From: Paguma larvata
Lineage: Eukaryota; Chordata; Mammalia; Carnivora; Viverridae
DNA: 64,000 nt
Assembly: GCA_030068075.1 (NCBI GenBank)
Contig: CM057823.1
Coordinates: forward strand, 19,812,485-19,876,484
Reading direction: 5' to 3'
Shown: one piece after another, positions 1 through 10,857 of the stretch
Numbering within the stretch: position 1 is the stretch's first letter
Layout: each line of letters opens with the position of its first letter
Notes under the pieces: model-generated
Told to the model about the DNA's origin: nothing
What the model saw: the letters and a program-made list of their open reading frames with translations, nothing else
Database searches by the model: none
Position numbers and translations under genes: made by a program

Positions 1-1167
1 ATTGGGTGCATGTGGGCTCATGCTCAGAGTCCATTAAACAACCCAATGGTGCTAGAGCCACGGATGATGAAACTTTGTTTTGTTGCATGCAAACAAGGAC
101 ATTCCCGCAAGTAGGATTTGTTGAAACCTTCCTGTGAAAGATTCTTAAACAAACCTGGTCTTTGTTGACATGAGATAAGCCAAATAGGGAGAGTGACTAT
201 GAGAGTTTAGAAGGTTCAAAGCATTTACACAAACTATACTTTTTGGTCATATTCATAAAATGTTTGTCTTTTGGTGACAAGGAAGTCATTTGATTGTACC
301 TTAGAACATTCCCTAAAAGATCAGCTATTCCTGATCATTTTTGTCTTTACCAGAGGTGGTCATCTAAGCAGAAGGATAGGACAGATAACCGAAAGGGAGT
401 CCAGAGCCCAAATTGTTGAGGGAGATCCTAACTGCTTTAAGCTAGTTCACAACTTTAGGCCTGAATAAATTATGCCTCGTGATATTAAAAGAATTTCTAC
501 ATATGAGTGTGGAGTGACCAGCTATAATCTTGGAGGCACCCTGAAGTACAAGAAAAGGGGCAGAAGAAAGGAAAGATTCATTTACTCTTTTTTCAAAATG
601 GAGGCGAGTGTAGATCCTGGAAACCACAGATGAGGGAGTTGGACACAGTTCACCAGCAAAATCTTAGCAGTTTATGATATGTAGTGGGAAAAGAAGTGAC
701 CGATCTCCAAAAGGCATGAGTTCCCCAAGGACAAGTCATGCCTAACAAACTCTGTGCTCTACTTTTACATGACTATTAGGCTGGTGGATTTGGAAGTTTA
801 AACATAATGTAGTAGGATTTCAGAAAGCATTCCACATTTTGTGTTGTGACAACCTTAGGATGAGCTGGAGAGAAATGTGGATTCCTGGGTGGTCGCATGA
901 TATACCAGAGTGCTGGTTAATGGGTCGATACCAGCTTGGAGGGATGTTCTTGGTGGCATGCCATGGTACTCTGCCCTTGACCCCGTGAGGTTTAACAGTT
1001 TTAATCATTTATCATTGGATTAAGATGGAAGACATGCTTATTAAGTTTGCAGCGACATAAAGATAGGTACAATACTTAGTATATTGATTGATGGATTTGT
1101 AATACAACATAATGCCAAATAATATGAACTTCGAATTCTGAATTTAGCTTTTAAAATAATCACTGTT

Positions 1168-1389
1168 GGGGCGCCTGGGTGGCTCAGTCGGTTAAGCATC
1201 CGACTTCGGCTCAGGTTGTGATCTCAGGGTTCATGAGTTCGAGCCCCGCATCGGGCTCTGTGCTGACAGCTCAGAGCCTGGAGCCTGCTTCGGATTCTAC
1301 GTCTCCCTCTCTGTCTGCCCCTCCCCCACTTATGCTTTGTCTCTCTCTCACAAATAAACATTAAAAAATTAAAAAAATAAATAAAAAAT
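1168..1389 (+). mobile_element. Can-SINE (tRNA-derived Carnivora SINE)
   Basis: Begins GGGGCGCCTGGGTGGCTCAG, with pol III A-box-like and B-box-like (gagttcgagcccc) segments, a CT-rich stretch and an A-rich tail. It is flanked by the direct repeat AAAATAATCACTG before (about 1153) and after (1390-1402), a clean target-site duplication. Confidence 0.95.
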
Positions 1390-1602
1390 AAAATAATCAC
1401 TGAAACAAAATCTAAACCACCAATCTATTGATGTCTTTGAGAAAAGAAACCTAGGGTTGTAGTTAACTGCAAACCAAGTCTGATTCATTCATTCAGTGAA
1501 CATATGTATATTGTGCTCGTATCCATATCGCCAAGTACACGGGGAATACAAGTGAATAAAATACAGACATTGCTTTCAAGAAGCTTCTAATCTAAAGGAG
1601 TA

Positions 1603-2035
1603 CATTAATTTCCCAAGGGTGCCATAAAAAAGAACCACAAACTGGGCAGCTTAAAAAGAGCAGAATTTGATTGTCTCACAGTTCTAGAATCTAGAGTTCC
1701 CAAATCAAAGTGGCAGTAGAGCCATGATCCTTCTGAAACCTGTAGGGGAGAGTCCCTCCTTGCCGCTCTAGCTTCTGGTGATGGCCATGGCTTGTGACCA
1801 TGTCACTGCAATTTCTGCCTCTGTCATCAATGGCATTCTCCCTGTGTGCGTCATCACATGACAATCTTCCTCTTCTTATAAGCACACCAATCATATCGGA
1901 TTAGGGCTCACCCTAGTGACCTCATCTTCAGTTGATAACACCTACAAAGATCCTGTTTCCAAATAAGGTCACCAAATAAGGAAAGAGGGTTTAGCAACGT
2001 ATCTTTTGGGGAAACACAGTTCAACCCATAACAAG
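1603..2035. repeat. Ancient interspersed repeat, copy 1 of 3
   Basis: Opens with 'gtgccataaaaaagaaccac' (about 1620), then 'actgggcagcttaaaa', and closes with 'cagttcaacccataaca'. The same element recurs at 47447-47842 and 57747-58180 in the same orientation. It is a common old mammalian repeat. I recognise the wording but cannot name the family with certainty. Confidence 0.7.
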
Positions 2036-2550
2036 GATTAAAAAACTATTCATCAAGTGGTTGACTATAATTTTGATAAAGAAAAAGTGCCATTAAGATA
2101 TAGTGCCGTGAGAACAAGTAATCGGGTGAGCTCAGTAAGCTTGCGGGAGGCCATCCAGGATGACTGGGAGCTATCCAGGCAAAGAGGAGGAGTCTCTTTC
2201 CAGGAGGAAGAAACAACTGTACTGAACGCCTGGAGGCAGGCAGAGGCCTGGAGTTCTGAGAAAGTTACAAGGAAACCCAGTGTACCTCAAGGGTATGAGG
2301 GAAAGGCAGAAGATCAACCAAGGAGATAGCAAGGAGCCAGGTCTAGCAGAGCTTTGTACACAGCGTCGAGGTGGCTTGGGGTGGCTACTATAAACAAACA
2401 AAACCCAAAAGATTAATAGTGGTGCCCAGGATGGAAGAAGAAAACAGGCACATAAGACTATACTTGTTTGACCACATCTGGAGTGCTGTCTTGTTCAGAG
2501 TGTCATTTTTTAGGTTAGCATTCTTCAAAGTGTAAGTAGTTGTACTTTGC

Positions 2551-2743
2551 TTTTTTTTTTTAATGTTTTACTTATTTTTGAGAGAGAGAGTGCATGGGCG
2601 CTTGTGCACGCAAGTTAGGGAGGGGCAGAGAGAGGAGACACAGAATCAGAAGCAGGCTCCAGGCTCCGAGCTGTCAGCACAGAGCTCGAACTCAGGAACT
2701 CTGAAGTCGGATGCCCACTGACTGAGCCACCCAGGCGCCCCTG
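2551..2743 (-). mobile_element. Can-SINE, reverse orientation
   Basis: Reads as the reverse complement of the Can-SINE: poly-T head, gagagagaga tract and the end 'gagccacccaggcgcccc'. Flanked by TAGTTGTACTTTG at 2538-2550 and 2744-2756, a perfect target-site duplication. Confidence 0.95.
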
Positions 2744-3743
2744 TAGTTGTACTTTGAGTTCACGTGTTTACCCTAGAGAAGAGAAGTCTTCAGATGGCAG
2801 CCATTTGGAATTATTTGGGTGAGAAGGCTTTTCTGTAGTTGTTCTCAGGGCAGAATTAGACCGACGGGCAGGAGATACAGGAAAGCTCTTAGCAGTAGGA
2901 GCCACGCAGGAGCCACACGAGAGAGAACAGGATGCTGGGAGAACGAGTCTTTCTGTGCCTTGGCCATCCGTCAGCAATGAAAGGGGTTCTGCAGTGAAGG
3001 TGAGGTGGGAAACGATGCCCTCCAAGGTTCCCTATGAGAAGTATCCAGTAGGCTTTCAAATGTGATGTTGAGATTTCTAAAATACGTTTACCCTTACTTT
3101 ATAATTAAAATGTAAGACTATTAGAAAAGCTTTAAGATTAAGTGACCCTGGGGGATTATGAAACAACTGAATTCTATAAAAAGCCCGTGTAATACAGTGA
3201 GCTCTGTCCATTATATCTCAGTTAAAAAAAAATCTTTGCGGAATTATTTCGATGCATTTGTCTTTTGAGACATTCTGCTGTGATTGGGGTGGGTGTCCTT
3301 CCTCTCGTGTCTTTGGTACAGGTACCTCTTTCCTTTTCCTCATGTTCTCTCAGCTGCCCTTATGTGGCTTGTTCTATCAGATTGGTTCCCAGGGATCAAT
3401 TGCCAGTCATTATGTTAAGCCAAATAATTCCTATTTACAACTGATGGTATTTAAATGTGTACGTTCTGTTTTACACCAAGCGAGCAGTTTTACCTTCACT
3501 GGGGAAGGAGGAAGCAGGAGGGCGCACAGTATAAGTGAAAGTTAATACCACCCCGGTGCCGGTGCCGTGGGACCCAGTCCCTTAGGGGGAGATCAGATTC
3601 AAAGAAACACTACCAAAAATATACCTGCCTAGAGGGAACTTGGACTTTCACTTATATCCCGTGAAGGGGATGGAGCCCTTATTCCTCGCCAGCACTTCCC
3701 CAAATGCACACCACCCCCAGCCCTTTGTTCTATAAATCAGCCT

Positions 3744-3763
3744 GGCTTCTTGGCTTTAATTTC

Positions 3764-3798
<35 letters not shown>

Positions 3799-3811
3799 CT
3801 TCTTGGCTTTA

Positions 3812-3848
<37 letters not shown>

Positions 3849-3862
3849 CTTCTTGGCTTTAA

Positions 3863-3894
<32 letters not shown>

Positions 3895-3909
3895 GCTTCT
3901 TGGCTTTAA

Positions 3910-3941
<32 letters not shown>
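3744..3941. repeat. Compound (GT)n tandem repeat with four copies of a 17-21 bp spacer
   Basis: Four copies of GGCTTCTTGGCTTTAAT (starts 3744, 3797, 3847, 3894) alternate with long GT tracts. The unit is therefore about 50 bp (periods 53, 50, 47). Three of the four copies carry an extra TTCT after the spacer. This is a minisatellite whose unit contains a microsatellite. Confidence 0.95.
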
Positions 3942-3945
<4 letters not shown>

Positions 3946-4350
3946 ACTTCTCTGAGTCAAAAGGAGGCTCCTGAACTACAGCATTCATGTGCAGAGTAGC
4001 AAAATAGAAGGTTAGGCAGAGCTCAGGCTGAGTTGGGTGCTTGTGAGGCCCAGGCTGCCGCATTGGGTTGCTGGAGAAGAGGAGGCAGATTCGATACAAG
4101 TGTAAGTAAATAGATCCAAAGTAGAAAAGTTCAGCTTTTTCTGTACATTTCATCATCCTCTGTTATTTTTGAGTACACTGATATTTAGAAGCATTTCCAA
4201 GCGTGTTTTAAAATTACAGACATTAAACTCTCTTTGACCAAAATAATTCTTTTAAAATCTCTGCACCACATGGTTTCAGATAGTTCGTTCCTCTTACAGG
4301 CACCATTAAACGTCAGGAGTAGGAAATAACAGTGCAGGTCTCCTGGACAT

Positions 4351-4400
4351 AGCTGGAATTCACAGCCCCACGGAGGAGCTGGAATTCACAGCCCCACGGA
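4351..4400. repeat. Two-copy tandem duplication, 26-bp period
   Basis: AGCTGGAATTCACAGCCCCA followed by CGGAGG is repeated immediately from 4377, almost without change. This is a small local duplication. Confidence 0.9.
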
Positions 4401-4639
4401 TGATCTTACTGTTTCTGCATGGTGGTGCTAAGTACTGCTGAAGCAGCTCTTTGCAAAGAAGCAGCAGCGGTGTGAGGATGAAGCGAGTTTATTTATCTCC
4501 ATGTTACATTCTTGTTTCACTACTCCAGGTGTACCATCATCACGTTGTAATACAGAAGCAATATAGAGGCAAGGAGGCCAAGATAATAGTTTTATTTTGG
4601 GGTGTCAAAAAGATAAAAAGTGAATGTTTTTATTTTTAA

Positions 4640-4836
4640 TTTTTTTTAAATGTTCACTTTTATTTTTGAGAGAGAATGCAAGCGGGGGAGGGTCAGAGAG
4701 AGAGGGAGACAGAGGATCCCAAGCAGGCTCCATGCTAACAGCAGAGAGCCTGACCCTGGACTTCAACCCACAAACAGCGAGATTATAACCTGAGCCGAAG
4801 CCTGATACTTAACTGACTGAACCACCCAGGTGCCCC
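4640..4836 (-). mobile_element. Can-SINE, reverse orientation
   Basis: Poly-T start, 'tatttttgagagagaatgca', and end 'gaaccacccaggtgcccc'. More diverged than its neighbours. Flanking sequence (gtgaatgttttta / gagtgttttta) suggests a worn target-site duplication. Confidence 0.85.
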
Positions 4837-5363
4837 AAAATGAGTGTTTTTAAAACGAAGTTTGAGAAACTGTGAGTAATACATATATGTGTTAGTATAT
4901 TTTAAAAATTTTCTGCTTAATTGACAAGTCTTATAATTCTCTATACTTTTTGTTTTATAAACTCTATTCCTTGTAGAGCCCACTCTTCACACATTATTTA
5001 AATAATTGATTTGTTTAGGGAACTCTTATTGATCAGCCATTACCCGTAGAGTTTTTAGAAGGTGATGGGACAATCTGAATTTTAAATTGTAGAGCAACAT
5101 AAACCACTGCTATTAGAAATTAAAAATCAAAATAGGTGTTTCAGGAACTTCTGATTAAGAACTTATGGATTATTATTTAAGATTTGCTACTATTTACTAG
5201 GGAAATAACTTCAGTTGTTATTAAGTACTTATAAAAAATTCAGGATCTTTTTCCAAAAAAAAGGGAATTTTCAAATAAAGTAAGAAAGAGGAAAGGTTAA
5301 ACATTAAAGTAAGTGATGTTAAAAATCGATTATATTAATTGACAGAATTTCAGGATTAGTTTT

Positions 5364-5576
5364 AAAATTTTTTTTAACGTTTATTTATTTTTGAGAGACA
5401 TAGAGACAGAGCGTGAGCAGGGGAAGGGCAGAGAGAGGGAGATACAGAATCTGAAGCAGGCTCCAGGCTCTGAGCCGTCAGCACAGAGCCCGACGCGGGG
5501 CTCGAACTCACAGACCGTGAGATCATGACCTGAGCCGAAGTCGGCCGCTTAACGGACTGAGCCACCCAGGCGCCCC
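5364..5576 (-). mobile_element. Can-SINE, reverse orientation
   Basis: Full-length reverse copy ending 'gccacccaggcgcccc'. Flanked by CAGGATTAGTTTT at 5351-5363 and 5577-5589. It lies about 100 bp upstream of the candidate exon at 5675 but does not supply its splice signals. Confidence 0.95.
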
Positions 5577-5674
5577 CAGGATTAGTTTTTAAAGATTATG
5601 GATGCTGCTTTGTTCTGAGGACTCATTAAGCAGTATTAGGCTTTTTTCTTTTTTTTTTTCTTCTTTCTTTTCAG

Positions 5675-5794
5675 TGACTTCTGGAGTGGAAGAATGCATA
5701 AGGAATCAGATTAGTCATGGCGCCTCCCCCCCAGGAGGACTTCCCTGGAGACCCCAACACCAACCTCAGTCTGAGCAGCATGCCCCCCCACCTC
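5675..5794 (+). other. Candidate unannotated exon, in frame with SLC7A2 exon 2
   Basis: What is seen: a long pyrimidine tract ending TTCTTTTCAG at 5674, a 120-bp segment richer in C/G than its surroundings, and a consensus-like donor GTACGT at 5795. An ATG at 5717 gives 26 codons to the donor (start MAPPPQEDFPGD, end SSMPPHL). If joined to the SLC7A2 acceptor at 18650 it would read through the 15-base 5' part of exon 2 (codons D-T-F-F-R) into the normal start codon without a stop, adding 31 residues. The peptide matches no family I recognise. It could equally be a chance acceptor-donor pair or a non-coding 5' exon. Human SLC7A2 has, as I recall, an N-terminally extended isoform, but its extension does not resemble this one. 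Confidence 0.3.
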
Positions 5795-5933
5795 GTACGT
5801 CACCGTAGTTACCCTAGACTTCCCTTACCCACGAGCATACTATATGGTAATAGCCAGTTGTTTTTGTCTTTCTTTCTCTGCCTGTATCTCCTTGTCCCCT
5901 AGACTTTTCTTTAGAACTTAGTTTATTTATTTT

Positions 5934-6362
5934 TTTAGTTTTTATTTAAATTCCAGTTAGCATACAGTGTAATGTTAGTTTTAGGCGTACAATAGTGTGA
6001 TTCAGTACTTCCGTACGTCACCCAGAGCTCATCCTGACAGGGCACTTCTTAACCCCTATCATCTATTTCACCCATTCCCCCCCCACCCCACCTTCCCTCT
6101 GGTAACCATCAGTTTGTTCCCTGTAGTTAAGAGTCCATTTTTTGATTTGCCTCTCTCTCTTTTTTTCCCCTTTACTTGTTGGTTTTGTTTCTTAAATTAC
6201 ACATATGAGTGAAATCACAAGATATTTGTCTTTCTCTGACTTATTACGCTTAGCATAATACTCTCTAGCTCCATCCACATCGTTGCAAAAGGCAAGAAGT
6301 CATTCTTTTTATGGCTGACTAATATTCCTTTGTACGTGTCCTCTGATTGATGAATGGATAAA
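5934..6362 (-). mobile_element. LINE-1 3'-end fragment, reverse orientation
   Basis: Antisense L1 3' end: 'attccagttagcatacagtg', then the segment 'cttattacgcttagcataat' near 6239 and 'ggctgactaatattcc' that correspond to the last coding part of ORF2. It is truncated at its L1 5' side near 6362 and followed by an AT-rich run. Confidence 0.8.
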
Positions 6363-6379
6363 GAAGATGTGTTTTTTTT

Positions 6380-6432
6380 ATATTATAAATTTATATATGT
6401 ATATAATGTACATTATATACATATATAAATTG
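6380..6432. repeat. AT-rich palindromic microsatellite
   Basis: A tatata/tgtata run with near-perfect self-complementarity around 'tgtacattatatacatata'. It adjoins the truncated end of the L1 fragment. Confidence 0.7.
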
Positions 6433-6454
6433 CATTTAGACTATTTCCTTTTTT

Positions 6455-6664
6455 CTTTATTTCTTGTATTTATTTATTTATTTTTATTTTGGAGAGAGAG
6501 AGCTTGAGTAGAAGAGGGGCAGAGGGGAAGAGAGAAAGAATCTTAAGCAGGCTCCATGCTCAACATAGAGCCCAACTCGGGGCTCCATCCCACAACCTTG
6601 GGATCATTACCTGGGCCAGAATCAAGAGTTGGATGTTCAACCGACTGAGTCACCCAGGTACCCC
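6455..6664 (-). mobile_element. Can-SINE, reverse orientation (older copy)
   Basis: (TTTA)n head, 'ttggagagagagagcttgag', and end 'ctgagtcacccaggtacccc'. Several diverged positions in the tRNA-like part mark it as an older copy. Confidence 0.85.
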
Positions 6665-6669
6665 TCTTT

Positions 6670-7957
6670 CTGAAATTCCAAGAGTTAATCTTTTAGAGAA
6701 ATTGAAAGTTCATTCAGCAATCAATAGGTCGAATTCATTCTATGCAATAATATTCTAAAAATTCAGAGAAAGTTTGGTGAAAACTTAAGTTGGAGAAATT
6801 GTTTGCAGTCATGGCATTTTAATAAGTGGAATAGGAATGTGATGAGAATGTCAGACCTCAGTGTTAAGAACATTATTTCAAGTTATTTTAGTTTTAAAAC
6901 TTCTTTGTTTTCATCTTCTGAACTTAAAATCTTAGGCTCTGAATTATAGTGATGAAGAACCAGCACTGTTTTAATTACTTTTCCCTGAGCACAGAATAGA
7001 AATGTTTTATTCAGATTTCTTTGAAGCCAGCATGAACTTCCAAACTCATCTCAGCCAATAACAGTATTTCCACAATCTGCCAAGATGCTAATGATAAAAA
7101 TCTCTGGCGACACATTGTTTCTGTATTTTAGGAAGTACCAAATCAGAACATGCTTTGTCAAATTGAAAATATAGTTTCAAAAAATGACAAATTTTCAAGA
7201 AATGACTTTCCAGTGAAACCATAAACCATGAATATACTGGGCATAGTATCCATCTAAATTTTGTGAACTTGAACTCAAAATGAATCTGAATTCTGCTTGA
7301 ATTCCTTTTCTGCCACAGTTTGATAGAAGGAATTTTGCTTAGCATTGAAACAAAAGTGGCTGAATTCTAACAAATAGCTAAATTAGTTAGCTTTTGGGGG
7401 AGGGTGTAGTAGGGTGGTGACTCGAGAGGGATACTTTGGCTCTGTTTAGAAAGAGAATAATTAGAGGAAATCAGAGTGTTCTAAAGTATTTCTTCAGACA
7501 GAAGAGCTTCTTTGTACTTTTAACATATCTCCTAGTCCACAAACATACTTCTAGATTCTTTAATCTGAAATATAGCTACTAATCTAGAAATAAATAAACT
7601 TCCTGAGGTTTGACTGTCCGTCAGCAGAAGCCTGGGTCTGTGCATGTCATCTGAATTTTTAGACATCCTTAAGCTGGCTTTAATTTGTGTGGACACACTA
7701 GAATTGAGGTAATAGCATTTATTTGTTTTAAAACAGTTTCTCGAGAAGTAATACTGAATGCATCACTGTAAAGCAGCTTAGGGACCTGTTAGCATAGCAG
7801 ACAGCTACTGTAGCATTCAGGAGCATTTAGGGAGATCACTGAGTTGTGGCAAGATTTCAGCAACAGTAGTCAATGATTTAGAGACTTAAACTTTAGTTAT
7901 CTAGAAAGCCCATTTATTTAGAATACCTTGTTCCATGAAATCACTGTGCCAGATATT
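6670..7957. other. No gene recognised
   Basis: AT-rich unique-looking sequence with only short open frames on both strands. No splice-flanked exon, repeat or motif was recognised with confidence. Confidence 0.5.
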
Positions 7958-7971
7958 ACTGTTTGTTTTCT

Positions 7972-8166
7972 AATTTTGAGACAGAGAGAGAGACAGAGCA
8001 CGAGTGGGGGAGGGGCAGAGAGCGAGGTAGACACAGAATCCGAAGCAGGCTCCAGGCTCTGAGCTGTCAGCACAGAGCCCGACGCGGGGCTCGAACTCAC
8101 AGACTGCGAGATCATGACCTGAGCCGAAGTCGGACGCTCAACCGACTGAGCCACCCAGGCGCCCCA
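7972..8166 (-). mobile_element. Can-SINE, reverse orientation
   Basis: Ends 'gccacccaggcgcccc'. Flanked by ACTGTTTGTTTTCT at 7958-7971 and 8167-8180, a perfect 14-bp target-site duplication. Its poly-T head is short. Confidence 0.95.
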
Positions 8167-8390
8167 ACTGTTTGTTTTCTGAGAATGCAAAGAGCTCGAC
8201 ATGGAAGTTTTAACTATATTCTAGAGCATATACTTGGAGTTACTATGCATTTATTTTTTTTATGTTTAGAATGAGAGTACAAGTTTTCGATGATCAAAAC
8301 AAAACAAAGAAACATCCATGCACAAAGTGTTACTGAAGTCATTCTAACATTATTTGTTCATTCCCTTTTATTGTTGTTTATAAATTACAA

Positions 8391-8690
8391 ATGCCCCTTG
8401 AACAACATGGAGGGCAGAGGCACCAACCTTTCTCATAGTCGAAAATCCAAGTATAACTTTTGACTCTCCCAAAACTGTAACTTGTAATAGCCTACCGTAG
8501 ACCAGAAGCCTTATAGGTAATATAAATAGTTAACACATATTTTGTGTATTATATCTATTATATAGGATATTCTTACATTAAAGCAAGCTGGAGAAAGGAA
8601 AATGTTACTAAGAAATCATAACGGAGAGAAAATACATTTATAGTGCTATACGGCGTTTATTGAAATGCCAAGGGTCAACTGTATATGCCA
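8391..8690. mobile_element. Short DNA transposon relic with inverted ends (Tigger2-like)
   Basis: The left end reads 'ccccttgaacaacatggagg' and the right end 'aagggtcaactgtat', which are inverted complements of the CAGTTGACCCTTGAACAACA type terminus. The interior has 'taggtaatataaatagtta' and 'ggagaaaggaaaatgttact' wording typical of this non-autonomous element. The family name is from memory. Confidence 0.55.
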
Positions 8691-9284
8691 CATACAGGTA
8701 GGATTTTAGGAGTTTTCAATAGAATGAGAGTTTAGCAGTTACCACCTCGCCTACAACTTGTCTGCCCTTGTCCCGCCCTGTCCTCCTTGACTCTTAGGGT
8801 GGACGTGCCATTTCTTCTTCTACCTGACCCTCCGTCCCAGCTCTGGATGTCAGTCTTCCACATCTCAAGGACCTTCTTTATCCTTCTCCCTTCTATATGT
8901 TTTACCTCTCTCTCTCCCCACCTCTCTCTTCAGTGTCTACACACAGTAAATTCCTTCTGTATTCAAAGTCCTCCTTCGACTCCATGGACCTCTCAAGTCA
9001 TTTGCTGGAAAAAGCGACCAGAACTTGTTTTGGTGCCTCACATCTCATCGTTTCTCAGCCCGATGCACCTGGCTTACACCCCCACCAAACCACAGGAACT
9101 TCTTTTGTCAAGGTCCCCAAGGATTTCCTTGTCACTAAATACCCACATCATGCTTTGTTTCTTCTTTTCAAGCACCGTCTGACCCTGTTGAGTACTCTTT
9201 CCTTCCTCAAAGGCTCACTCTTCTTTTGGGTCAGAACTGCGAGTTCCTTCTACCACTCTTGCCGCTTCTTCTCAGCCCTCCATG

Positions 9285-9385
9285 AGTTGTTGCTGTTGTT
9301 GTTGTTCTCCCCCTCCCTCTCCCCTCTCTTTCCCTTTTCCTCACCCCCTCCCCCTCCCTCTTCCTCCTCCTTCCCGTTCCCTGTC
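9285..9385. repeat. Pyrimidine-rich low-complexity tract
   Basis: A (TTG)n patch then almost pure C/T over about 90 bp. The opposite strand is a G/A tract that could form triplex or quadruplex structure. Confidence 0.8.
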
Positions 9386-9540
9386 TGTCACTGGGTGATA
9401 CTGTCCATTTAATGATCTGTGCTGATAATTCTCATATCTCCTGCCTCCTGTGCTCTCTGGAGCTTTGTTGAGACCACATGACAGTCCCATAAATACCTTA
9501 AAATCAGAGTGGTCAAAAAGAACTGCCTTCTCTTATTCGT

Positions 9541-9754
9541 TTTCTTTTAAAATTTTTAATGTGTATTTATCTATTTTGAGAAAGAGAGAGAATATGGGAG
9601 AAGAGCAGAGAGAGAAGGAGAAAGAGAATTCCAAGTAAGCTCCACACTGCCAGCACAGAGGCCAGTGAGGGGCTCAAACCCATGAAGTGTGAGATCATGA
9701 CCTGATCTGAAATCAAGAGTTAGACACTGAGTGACTGAGCCACCCAGGCGCCCG
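9541..9754 (-). mobile_element. Can-SINE, reverse orientation, inside L2
   Basis: 'ttttaatgtgtatttatcta', gagagaga tract, end 'ctgagccacccaggcgccc'. The flanks share CTCTTATTC, a short target-site duplication. Confidence 0.9.
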
Positions 9755-10616
9755 TCCCTCTCTTATTCCTTACATGAAGGACACACAGACCATCTAGAAG
9801 CCCTGAGCCTGAATTTCATAGTCATCAGCTTCTATATTCTTTACCTCCTGAACAGCTCATTTCTCTTCACCTGAGAGCAGGTCTTAGTCCTTGTGCCTTG
9901 ATTCTTCCCGGAGTCTAATTCCCTTTCTTCTTAACCCTAGTCAGTCTCGATCTTTCTCATCCTTCCCATCCCCAGGAATCCTTCCTGTATTATAATAATC
10001 ATTCCTTCCTATATTATAATACAGTCAGAACTATAGTTGTCAAGTTGTAGATCTGGCTTAAAGTCTATCAGTGATTCCCTACAGCTCTCAGGATAAAGTC
10101 CAAGCTCCTTGCATGGCCTGGGGGCCCTTCTGTTTGTCCTCCTTCCCTCTAGTTTCTCCTCCAGCCCCTAAGCTCTATGGTATATTGAACCTTTCTGTTC
10201 CTTTTCACTTGCTGTTCCCTCCACCCAAAACACCATAATCTGGACCGCTCCCTTCCCGGACTCCTTCCCACGGCACCACAGTACGTACAGATGGCCCAAT
10301 CCAGTTCATCCTTCTCTGACCAGGAAACTCTTAACCTGCTCCAATGTGATAAAATACTTCCTGTGCTTCCTTAGCTATCCTTTCGTTAAGTGAACAGTTG
10401 ATTTGTTACTATAATTCATTGGTGAAAAAAAGGTTTTAAACATCTTTAGTAATTATCGTAGAATAATTTGCTATTCCTGGGATCTTGACCACATGTAGGG
10501 TCCCCTCCTAGTTCAATAATGAACATTAAAGAAATAGTGTTATCTGGAGCCCAGGTTGGATGTATGTATGTCCAAAAAGAAAAGATTTTTTTCTGCTTTA
10601 TAAAAAACTGTGTCTT

Positions 10617-10857
10617 GGGGCACCTGGGTGGCTCAGTCGGGTAAGTGTCCGGCTTCAGCTCAGGTCATGATCTCGCGGTCTGTGGGTTCGAGCCCTATGT
10701 CGGGCTCTGTGCTGACAGCTCAGAGCTTGGAGCCTGCTTTGGATTCTGTGTCTCCCTCTCTCTGCCCCTCCCCTACTTGCATCTATCTCCCTCTCTCTCA
10801 AAAATAAACAAATATTAAAAAACATTAAAAAATTTTTTTAATTAAAAAGAATAAAAA
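10617..10857 (+). mobile_element. Can-SINE
   Basis: 'ggggcacctgggtggctcag' start, CT-rich middle, long A/T tail. The flanks share CTGTGTCTT before (10607) and after (10859). It splits one copy of the local duplication 10520-10612 / 11670-11775. Confidence 0.93.

Larger units (their letters stand above)
430..3040 (+). mobile_element. Fossil CR1/L3-type LINE, reverse-transcriptase part to 3' end, interrupted by later insertions
   Basis: The stretches 690-1060, 2450-2545 and 2757-3040 read like the mammal-wide CR1/L3 LINE. They hold a decayed reverse-transcriptase region (wording close to 'catgcttattaagtttgcag' near 1034, where the FADD-type motif would lie), then a 'gaccacatctggagtgctgt' segment at 2470, then a 3' end with 'gggcagaatta' at 2848 and 'ccctccaaggttccct' near 3017. 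Between them sit a Can-SINE (1168-1389), another old repeat (1603-2035) and a second Can-SINE (2551-2743). It is full of stops and is a dead relic. The family call is from memory of the consensus and the outer limits are approximate. Confidence 0.6.
8860..10400 (+). mobile_element. Fossil LINE-2 segment, split by a Can-SINE
   Basis: Sense-strand L2-like text: 'gtcaaggtccccaaggattt' (9108), 'gataattctcatatctcctg' (9424), 'ctcaggataaagtccaagctccttgcatgg' region (10087) and 'cacttgctgttccctcca' (10207) follow the order of the L2 ORF and 3' end. The open frames seen here (up to 171 codons) are low-complexity readings of pyrimidine-rich L2 sequence, not genes. The Can-SINE at 9541-9754 interrupts it. 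Confidence 0.6.

Noticed and set aside
1168..1260. tRNA gene calls within the Can-SINEs
   Set aside because: The A/B-box-like parts come from the tRNA origin of the SINE; no full cloverleaf with an intact anticodon arm was seen.
1179..1364. Repeated 60-90 codon frames beginning MAQSVKxPTSAQV at many sites
   Set aside because: They are translations of Can-SINE copies, not genes.
8787..9412. Overlapping 131- and 171-codon open frames rich in Ser/Leu/Phe/Pro
   Set aside because: They translate pyrimidine-rich L2-derived sequence; two frames are open together and neither shows a domain.
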